Source: Acidobacteriota bacterium
GTDB taxonomy: Bacteria; Acidobacteriota; Blastocatellia; Pyrinomonadales; Pyrinomonadaceae
Assembly (NCBI GenBank): GCA_016703965.1
Contig: JADJBB010000021.1
Location: 1,860,001 to 1,924,000 of the forward strand
Direction: 5' to 3'
DNA: 64,000 bases
A model generated the notes under the pieces. The model was not told the DNA's origin and searched no databases. It saw nothing but the letters and a program-made list of their open reading frames with translations. Shown one piece after another: positions 58,467 to 64,000 of the stretch; the stretch's first letter is position 1, and each line of letters opens with the position of its first letter. Both the position numbers and the translations under genes were made by a program.

Positions 58467-59927
58467 CTACTTTCCGATCGCGTCGAGGATCGCCTGGGCG
58501 GCCTGTTCGACGACGGCAGATACGATGTCGTCGCCGTCCGATTTGGCTTTCGCCTTGAACTGCTTCGCGAGCGGCGAGCTATTGTCGGCAGGCGACTGAA
58601 GCTTCAGATCGAGCGTGAGTTCGTCTTTTGATTTCACATTGCCAGACATAGACGTTGCGGTGACGATCGCCGTCGTTGCGACCTGTCCGGCGATATTTCC
58701 GGCGACGCTTCCCGTATGTCCGATGCCGGTCTGGCCGACGACCTGGCCGAGCACCTTGCCGAACCCAAAACCGCCGCCGCCGCCTTTTTTATGAGCTGCG
58801 GCTGCGTAAAGGACGAAATCGCATTCCTTTTCCTTCGCTTCGCCCGTCAGAGCCGCCGCGAGTTTTGCCTCAAGCGGAACGATCTCGATCTTCGTGCCTT
58901 TCAAATATGTACCGAGCGTATTCTGGATCGCCGCACTCAGATCATTTGCCGTGATGCCTTCGCCGACGGCAGTGGTTTTGACCGAGACTCCGACACGGAT
59001 CGTTCCAGGTTTTTTTGCACCCACATTTGCCGGAGCGTCAGATTGCGGTGTCGGAACCGGATTTGATTTGGCATTCATGATGCTCGAAGTCATCCCAGAC
59101 GAAGGTGCATTTACCTTTGCTCCGTAGGGATCGCCGCCATAACTCAACCCACTGCTACTGCTACTACTGGCGGAAGCGTACATCGCGGCCGCGTCGCTCA
59201 CTTCGCGATAGTCGCTCGGGGCTTCGAAAAGTGCCTGGTCGAGCGTCGCTTTTGACAATTCGACGACCTCTGAAATGGTCGAGAACGATTCCTTGCCGTT
59301 CGCATCGAAGGATGTCATTTTCTGCCACACTGGATAACCCGATTTTGCCGAACCGATCGTTTTCGGCACGATCTTATCCTGACAGCCGCCTGATTTGCCG
59401 TTCTTATATGGCCTATAGGTTCGCTCGGTGGTGCAGCCCGATGCGAATTCGGCGTCAATGACCCACATGTCCATTTCCATTTTCGACTTGGTCGGAAGGC
59501 AGGCATCCGCCGATGTCTCGGTCTCGATCGTCTGCACGATGTGCCGTGCCGTAAAGCCGAACATCTGTTTGCGTTCGCCGGTATCCCTGATCGTCGTCGT
59601 CACGAACATCGTGCCGCCTTTTGTTACTTCGGTCGATTTCGTCGTCGTCGGCTCGGCTGGCTTGACTGGCTGTGCGTCTTCATAGGTGTTGACCATATAG
59701 GTCTTCATCGCCGGATTAAGCTGCAGATCACGCCCGATATCACACTGCGTGATCGTCACCATCACGCCGCCCATCATCTCGGTCCGCGTCCGCTTGCCCT
59801 TAATAGAAGTTGTATTTTCCGACGTCTGGCCGGACATTGTCTGTTTCGTCTTGATCTTGACGTCGGCAAAAGCCGTCGCCGATAAAGCTAGGATCACTGT
59901 TGCTGCGAATAAAAATAATTTTTGCAT
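58467..59927 (-). CDS. Secreted hypothetical protein, 486 aa (DUF4412-like N-terminal part)
   Basis: The start at 59927 gives signal peptide MQKLFLFAATVILALSATAFA, preceded by GGGAGAAG. The N-terminal part (VKIKTKQTMSGQTSENTTSIKGKRTRTEMMGGVMVTITQC... PAMKTYMV) resembles DUF4412-type outer-membrane or periplasmic proteins. The middle is Ser- and Pro-rich. The C-terminal ~180 residues begin with TIRVGVSVKTTAVGEG and hold a Gly-rich stretch (KKGGGGGFGFGKVLGQVVGQTGIGHTGSVAGNIAGQ) reminiscent of glycine-zipper proteins. Function is unknown. Confidence 0.72.
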   Translation of the reverse strand: MQKLFLFAATVILALSATAFADVKIKTKQTMSGQTSENTTSIKGKRTRTEMMGGVMVTITQCDIGRDLQLNPAMKTYMVNTYEDAQPVKPAEPTTTKSTEVTKGGTMFVTTTIRDTGERKQMFGFTARHIVQTIETETSADACLPTKSKMEMDMWVIDAEFASGCTTERTYRPYKNGKSGGCQDKIVPKTIGSAKSGYPVWQKMTSFDANGKESFSTISEVVELSKATLDQALFEAPSDYREVSDAAAMYASASSSSSSGLSYGGDPYGAKVNAPSSGMTSSIMNAKSNPVPTPQSDAPANVGAKKPGTIRVGVSVKTTAVGEGITANDLSAAIQNTLGTYLKGTKIEIVPLEAKLAAALTGEAKEKECDFVLYAAAAHKKGGGGGFGFGKVLGQVVGQTGIGHTGSVAGNIAGQVATTAIVTATSMSGNVKSKDELTLDLKLQSPADNSSPLAKQFKAKAKSDGDDIVSAVVEQAAQAILDAIGK

Positions 59928-60014
59928 GATCGCTTCTCCCAATATATGAATTCCAAACAGCGATATCCGCCGTCGATAGTTAAGGCGAGAAGGACAGGAA
60001 AAAAGTATCAGAAG

Positions 60015-60164
60015 ACTGGAGCGCGGGGCGTCCCGCTTGCCAACGTCGCGAAAGCGGCGTGAAGCGCTGGGGATTTGGCTCGACTGGTTTCGATAGAGTG
60101 CGTGGAACCCCGGCCAGTTTTTCGGGCTTTGCCCTCATGGCAAGCGGGACGCCCGCGCTCCAGT
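60015..60164. repeat. REPIN-like inverted repeat pair (GGAGCGCGGGCGTCCCGC family)
   Basis: The arms 60015-60041 and 60138-60164 are inverted copies of about 27 bp (ACTGGAGCGCGGGcgTCCCGCTT type); the left has one extra G. Each arm is partly self-complementary. The spacing is about 96 bp. The 5' ACTGGAG resembles the ends of the 14846-14933 pair. Confidence 0.83.
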
Positions 60165-60700
60165 CGTGGCGGTCGCGGCGGAGAGGGGCGGACGGCGGCG
60201 GCGGAGCGGACGGCGGTGACGGGGGAGATCGGAGATGGAAAAGACGGGGAAGAGATGAATTTCAGGCCGAATTAGCTCTAAAAACACGTTTGACCAATCT
60301 CTCAAATACCTCTACCAATCTCGGTAAACTACTTCACCGAACACGGAAAACCGCTCCACCAAAGCATATAGAATTTTATATTCGGAGTTAACTGATGACG
60401 CGGATCCCGGCGCAGGCGGGATCGCTTTTTAGGAGCAGGCAAAATTGCGGGCAGCGAGACGAGTGGAAAAATATCTCGCGTGCTTTTCGGATTCGCCTTT
60501 TATGTAGTATTCGACAATGATCATAGCTTGATCGAACCCGCGTCAACGCATGGTTATCCCAACTGAACGCCGGGGCGTTCGATATCACAAAAAACCGCTT
60601 TCTATGCCAGCAAAAAACAGGTAATAAAGCGGAGATTCCTGAAAACATTTGGGGTTTCGCATTAAGCGAAAAAGTTCCGCATGCGTGGAAAGATCTGCGG

Positions 60701-60706
60701 TATAAT
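60701..60706 (+). promoter_or_regulatory. Probable -10 box of the S66 gene
   Basis: TATAAT lies 12 bases before the ATG at 60719, so the mRNA would have a leader of only about six bases. I see no good -35 box at 16-18 bp. Confidence 0.4.
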
Positions 60707-60718
60707 TTGTGGAAAAGT

Positions 60719-61750
60719 ATGAACCGACGAGATCTGATAAAAGGCGCAGCCGCCCTTCCGCTACTCGGACAAACAATGACGGGAAAGAGCGCAGAACGGC
60801 CAAAACTGATCAAACCCAAACGGCTCTTGCCGGGGGATGCGGTCGGGCTAATTGCTCCGGCTAGTGGGGTTACGGCTGAGACTTGGGAACGGGCTATCAA
60901 GAATATCGAGGACCTGGGCTTTAAGCCGGTAGTGGGGAAGTTTGCTCGCGGGATAAATGGTTTTCTATCGGGAACCGATAAAGAACGGCTCAGTGACCTG
61001 CATTGGGCATTCAGCGACCCGGCGATAAAAGCCGTATGGTGCGTGCGTGGCGGCGGCGGGGCACCGCGTTTACTGCCTGATATCGACTATTCGCTTATTC
61101 GCAAGAACCCGAAAATACTTATCGGATTCTCGGATATTACGGCACTTCATCTCGCGATCCACCAGAACTGCGGGCTCGTCACATTTCACGGCCCGGTGGC
61201 TTCTTCGCAGTATCCTGATTACACAAAAGGCCATCTGCTCAATGTTATCAGCAGACCGAGTTCGCCTTATAAAATAGGGGTTTCTGAGTTCAATATGGCC
61301 AAAGAATCGCCATTTTATCGAACTGAGGTCATCAACAAAGGCAAATGCCGCGGCCGTCTGATCGGCGGCAATCTCGCGCTCCTTTCCGCCCTCGCCGGAA
61401 CCAAATACGCTCTGGCAGATCTCAAAGGCAAGATATTGTTCATCGAGGAGGTGAACGAACCGCCTTACCGCATTGACCGAATGTTGACGCAGCTCCGGCA
61501 AAGTGTTGACCTGCGGGCAGTTGCAGGCATCGCCCTCGGCGTTTTCGAAGACACGAGTGCGTCGGCCGGGAAGACCGCGCAACCGGTTCTGGATGTCATC
61601 AAAGACCGTCTCGGAGACCTCGGAAAGCCGCTTATTTACGGTCTCTCGTTAGGACATATTCGCGACAATATCACGATCCCATACGGCATCGAGGCTGAAC
61701 TGGATGTTGATGATGCGACGTTAACGTATTTGGAAAGTGCAGTTATTTAG
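60719..61750 (+). CDS. LD-carboxypeptidase (S66 family)
   Basis: S66 enzymes remove the terminal D-Ala from peptidoglycan tetrapeptides, or cleave related amide bonds. The 343-residue protein opens with a Tat-like or simple export signal (MNRRDLIKGAAALPLLG). RLLPGDAVGLIAPASGVTAETWERAIKNIEDLGFKP and AVWCVRGGGGAPRLLPDIDYSLIRKNPKILIGFSDITALHLAIHQ follow, with the nucleophile Ser138 in GFSD. LFIEEVNEPPYRIDRMLTQLR has the Glu and the LSLGHIRDN segment the His of the triad. The start at 60719 follows a TATAAT box closely. Confidence 0.92.
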   Translation: MNRRDLIKGAAALPLLGQTMTGKSAERPKLIKPKRLLPGDAVGLIAPASGVTAETWERAIKNIEDLGFKPVVGKFARGINGFLSGTDKERLSDLHWAFSDPAIKAVWCVRGGGGAPRLLPDIDYSLIRKNPKILIGFSDITALHLAIHQNCGLVTFHGPVASSQYPDYTKGHLLNVISRPSSPYKIGVSEFNMAKESPFYRTEVINKGKCRGRLIGGNLALLSALAGTKYALADLKGKILFIEEVNEPPYRIDRMLTQLRQSVDLRAVAGIALGVFEDTSASAGKTAQPVLDVIKDRLGDLGKPLIYGLSLGHIRDNITIPYGIEAELDVDDATLTYLESAVI

Positions 61751-61777
61751 TTGATCGTGGTGCAATGAAATAAGAAT

Positions 61778-61874
61778 AGAACACAGATAAAACGGATCGA
61801 ACGGATTCACACGGATGCCATATAAATAAATATTATCCGTGTAAATCCGTTTTTATCTGTTCTAATCTGTGTGC
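61778..61874. repeat. Inverted repeat, ACACAGATAAAACGGAT family
   Basis: The arms at about 61778-61816 and 61834-61874 pair imperfectly (AGAACACAGATAAAACGGAT against ATCCGTTTTTATCTGTTCT). It lies between the convergent S66 and VOC-like genes, and could act as a structured terminator. Confidence 0.8.
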
Positions 61875-61894
61875 TATTTCTGCTAAGAACAGAA

Positions 61895-62446
61895 TTAGGC
61901 AACCAGTCCAGCATAATTCGCCGCGTACTTCGGTGGGAGCGGGGTTTGGAGGAAATTAGCCCAGTTTTCCGGAGTCGCAAGATTTTGATAGACCTCAGTC
62001 ATCGCTGGTGTGTTGACCTCGAGCATGAAGCGGTCTTCGATCCAGAATTCGATGAGCTGGAAAATTCCGCCGCCGCGATTTGCGGTGAAGCAACGCCAGC
62101 CTTCGCGTTTGGCGATCGATTTGATCGTCTCTTCGTCAAGCGGGGAATTGATATTGACGTGAACCGAACCGAACAGTGATCGCTCGTTGCCCGGTACAAA
62201 GGTTCCCTCAAAGTCCTCGGTTGGCGTCCCCTGTGTAAAACCTTCCTCGTCGGGAAAGCCAATTCCTGGGACAATATGAACGTCCGAAGGCACAAGCTCG
62301 ATCATCGTTCCGCGACCGTCATCCGCAAAGACAACAAACCCACCCGGACTCGGCGGAAAAGGCATAGCATAACCGCCCCAAAGCTCAGCAATAACATTAG
62401 CGACGTGTTCAGGGTTATTAACTCCGATAGAAACATGATTGATCAT
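61895..62446 (-). CDS. VOC-superfamily (glyoxalase-like) protein
   Basis: This 183-residue protein begins INHVSIGVNNPEHVANVIAELWGG, the usual start of a glyoxalase/dioxygenase-fold domain, and continues FVVFADDGRGTMIELVPSDVHIVPG. A second half has GSVHVNINSPLDEETIKSIAKREGWRCFTANRGGGIFQLIEFWIEDRFMLEV. Potential metal ligands His4, Glu in MIELV and His in VHVNI are in the right places. Substrate is unknown. It is alone on its strand next to an ECF sigma factor gene. Confidence 0.75.
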   Translation of the reverse strand: MINHVSIGVNNPEHVANVIAELWGGYAMPFPPSPGGFVVFADDGRGTMIELVPSDVHIVPGIGFPDEEGFTQGTPTEDFEGTFVPGNERSLFGSVHVNINSPLDEETIKSIAKREGWRCFTANRGGGIFQLIEFWIEDRFMLEVNTPAMTEVYQNLATPENWANFLQTPLPPKYAANYAGLVA

Positions 62447-62548
62447 TGCAGTATCTCCTAAGTATGAATATCGAACGATTACCGTCCGTCATCTGTTAAG
62501 GCGGAAGTGCTTTGATTTTGGTATCAGGGGATCGCGTTGAAAAACGCT

Positions 62549-63109
62549 CTAGCTTTTCGTCAATTGGCCATAAAGCCATGCCTTTGTCATCTTCCAATGT
62601 CTTTTTATGGTAATAGAAGAGACGCCGAGGACTTCGGCAGTTTCGTCCGTGGTCAGGCCGCCGAAGTATCTTAGTTCGACGATCTGGGCTTTTACGGGAT
62701 CCATTTTGGCGAGTTCGGTCAGGGCGTCGTCGAGTGCGATGAGGTCGGCACTTTGTTCGTCGGATGCGTCGATCTCTTCGTTGAGGGTCATGATGTGAAA
62801 CTCGCCGCCGCGTTTTTGAGCGTTGTGATGGCGGGCATGATCAACGAGGATTCGCCGCATCTGATTGGCTGCAACCCCCACAAAATGGGCCTTATTCTGC
62901 CAGGACACCTGCGTGATGTCGATCATTTTCATGTACGCTTCGTTGACGAGAGCAGTGGGCTGGAGCGTGTGATCGCGGCGCTCGCGGCGGAGGTAGTTGG
63001 CGGCGATACGCTTCAATTCGTCGTAGATCAGCGGCAGTAACTCGTCGACGACCTCCCGTTTGCCATTGGACAATTCGATCAGCAGGTTTGTAACGCCTTG
63101 AGTGCTCAT
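62549..63109 (-). CDS. ECF-type sigma factor (TIGR02999 group)
   Basis: This 186-residue sigma factor is of the group abundant in Acidobacteriota and Planctomycetes. VTNLLIELSNGKREVVDELLPLIYDELKRIAANYLRRERRDHTLQPTALVNEAYMKM is region 2 with its TLQPTALVNEAY hallmark, and region 4 is DPVKAQIVELRYFGGLTTDETAEVLGVSSITIKRHW. It has no anti-sigma gene beside it. Relatives often pair with PASTA- or TPR-fused Ser/Thr kinases, one of which lies 9 kb away at 49383; a link is only inference. Confidence 0.95.
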   Translation of the reverse strand: MSTQGVTNLLIELSNGKREVVDELLPLIYDELKRIAANYLRRERRDHTLQPTALVNEAYMKMIDITQVSWQNKAHFVGVAANQMRRILVDHARHHNAQKRGGEFHIMTLNEEIDASDEQSADLIALDDALTELAKMDPVKAQIVELRYFGGLTTDETAEVLGVSSITIKRHWKMTKAWLYGQLTKS

Positions 63110-63406
63110 TGATTTAGAATATATTAGCTTGAGAGATACCTTAAAAACAATTTGCTATTACTTCGGAGAACGTGCATCATAATAAATGTTAATCCTTCTC
63201 TCGCGGCCCGCATGGGTTTCGCGCTTCGTCTTTAACGGTTTTTGGATAAGTTTGAGAGCAGGCCCAGTTAGATAAATAGAAGTTTTTGCTCTCTGATTTT
63301 TTGAGTATCCGAACCCGTTCTCGCGTATTAGATCCTATCTAACACAAGACCACTTGATTCGACGCTTCTTTAGAATTCCCGAAAAGGGAAAAAGGTAAAT
63401 AAAACA
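63110..63406. promoter_or_regulatory. Divergent leader region between ECF and RRM genes
   Basis: This 297-bp gap holds promoters for both neighbours. The side toward the RRM gene is long enough for a structured 5' leader, as found before cold-shock and RNA-binding protein genes. I do not see a definite hairpin. Confidence 0.4.
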
Positions 63407-63766
63407 ATGTCAATGAAATTATACGTAGGAAATCTTTCCTTCGGCACAACCAACCAGGATCTTAATGACCTCTTTGGAGCCATCGGTGCAGTCGAATCAA
63501 CAAACATCATCGAAGACCGCGAAACCGGCCGCTCACGCGGATTCGGCTTCGTCGAAATGTCATCGCAGGCTGATGGCGAAGCAGCTATCGCCCAGCTCAA
63601 CGGTAAAGAAGTAGACGGTCGTGAACTTAAAGTCAACGAAGCTAAGCCACAGGAAAAGCGTGGTGGATTCGGTGGCGGCGGTGGTGGACGTGGTGGCGGC
63701 GGTGGCCGTGATCGCGGCTACGGCGGTGGCGGTGGTGGTGGATATGGCGGCGGCGGTCGCTACTAA
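63407..63766 (+). CDS. Glycine-rich RRM RNA-binding protein
   Basis: This 119-residue protein has one RRM (residues 1-82): MSMKLYVGNLSFGTTNQDLNDLFGAIGAVESTNIIEDRETGRSRGFGFVEMSSQADGEAAIAQLNGKEVDGRELKVNEAKP. LYVGNLSF is RNP2 and RSRGFGFVEM is RNP1. The ~35-residue tail is almost entirely Gly with Arg and Tyr (RGG- and GYGGG-type). Such small proteins act in cold response or RNA handling, often flanking sigma factors or metabolic genes. A terminator follows. Confidence 0.95.
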   Translation: MSMKLYVGNLSFGTTNQDLNDLFGAIGAVESTNIIEDRETGRSRGFGFVEMSSQADGEAAIAQLNGKEVDGRELKVNEAKPQEKRGGFGGGGGGRGGGGGRDRGYGGGGGGGYGGGGRY

Positions 63767-63788
63767 ATCTAATCGCAACGCGAATAGT

Positions 63789-63828
63789 TAAAAAGGGTGC
63801 TTTGATCGAAAGATCAGAGCACCTTTTT
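63789..63828 (+). terminator. Rho-independent terminator after the RRM gene
   Basis: AAAAAGGGTGCTTTGATC-gaaa-GATCAGAGCACCTTTTT has a ~12-bp stem with one wobble pair, a GAAA tetraloop and a T tail. Confidence 0.9.
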
Positions 63829-63915
63829 ATTTATTTGACGCCGGCTAAATGGCATCAATATGGTGAAAACAAAATAAAATCAGGGCGAAAGCCGAAGAAA
63901 GTGCTATTCTGAGTT

Positions 63916-64000
63916 ATGACATACAGCCCCCTTGCTATCAAACGCCGCCAAGTTCTGGCCGATCTCTACTCAATTTGCGATGCAGTTGAAATGGTTCCTG
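63916..64000 (+). CDS. Unidentified gene, 5' end only (runs off window)
   Basis: An ATG at 63916 opens a frame that continues past the end of the window for at least 28 codons (begins MTYSPLAIKRRQVLADLYSI). It follows the RRM terminator by about 90 bp. There is too little sequence to name a family. There is no ribosome site stronger than a weak GAAAG-rich tract. Confidence 0.5.
   Translation, partial: MTYSPLAIKRRQVLADLYSICDAVEMVP

Larger units (their letters stand above)
59928..60718. other. Intergenic region, 791 bp, with repeat pair and G-rich tract
   Basis: From left to right this holds the 5' leader of the gene ending at 58467, a REPIN-like pair (60015-60164), a very G-rich, triplet-like tract (about 60165-60235, GGCGGCGGCGGA-type), and AT-rich sequence up to the S66 gene. 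Open frames in this span on either strand have no ribosome site and seem to be chance. TATAAT at 60701-60706 is the probable -10 of the S66 gene. Confidence 0.6.

Noticed and set aside
60059..60391. Plus-strand open frame over the G-rich tract and repeat pair
   Set aside because: Translation is low-complexity (Gly, Arg, Asp), starts within a REPIN-like pair, and has no ribosome site.
1..64000. CRISPR array, rRNA or tRNA genes, prophage or integrase
   Set aside because: I looked for regular spacers, conserved tRNA arms and phage genes and found none. The repeats seen are inverted pairs, not spaced direct repeats.

Overview
This 64 kb window is a bacterial chromosome segment of moderate GC content (roughly 50-53% by eye), densely packed with genes on both strands. 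The gene set points to Acidobacteriota, most likely class Blastocatellia (Pyrinomonadaceae-like). The evidence is a VWFA-related acidobacterial-type secreted protein, a TIGR02999-type ECF sigma factor, a very large Ser/Thr kinase fused to TPR repeats, a secreted LTD/CHRD/FG-GAP protein, and many M28, M50, DUF885 and M24 peptidases. This assignment is inferred from protein families; no rRNA or tRNA gene was seen.

Layout. 1-1685: folK-panB-panC on the minus strand (folate and pantothenate synthesis; panC runs off the left edge). 1.8-6.4 kb: an accessory patch with a hypothetical gene, a REP-associated tyrosine transposase between inverted composite REP elements, an XRE regulator coupled to a PD-(D/E)XK-like nuclease and bracketed by a second inverted REP pair, and an AlbA_2-type regulator. 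6.4-13.4 kb: four polytopic membrane proteins in two look-alike pairs, probably GT-C-type glycosyltransferases. 13.5-25 kb: MFS exporter, DUF2695 and GerMN proteins, uvrA, DUF1223, an L,D-transpeptidase with an inserted segment, an M50-like protease, moaC/moeA and an M24 peptidase with a short N-terminus. 24.9-32.4 kb: acyl-CoA dehydrogenase, UPF0104-like membrane protein, nrdR, lon and an MltD-like transglycosylase.

32.5-40.5 kb is the most coherent system. An Rrf2-family regulator has a near-consensus promoter overlapped by a TGTAACT-N5-AGTTACA palindrome, and a related palindrome precedes the next gene. Downstream is a tightly packed same-strand run: nitroreductase, a 25-codon small ORF, thioredoxin-like protein, YceI lipoprotein, quinone-reductase-like MDR enzyme, glutathione peroxidase, F420-reductase-like NAD(P) enzyme, Old Yellow Enzyme, luciferase-like monooxygenase, OsmC and thioredoxin, closed by a strong terminator. 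I read it as an autoregulated electrophile, quinone and peroxide defence operon.

40.6-64 kb: the LTD/CHRD/FG-GAP protein, VWFA protein, deoB, DUF885 and M28 peptidases, the 1425-residue kinase with two FlgO/TPR sensor modules on either side of a membrane segment, two tandem paralogous secreted hydrolases, two secreted unknowns, an S66 carboxypeptidase, a VOC-like protein, an ECF sigma factor, a glycine-rich RRM protein and the start of one more gene. Short inverted-repeat pairs of REPIN type, in several sequence families, are scattered between genes and often abut stop codons.
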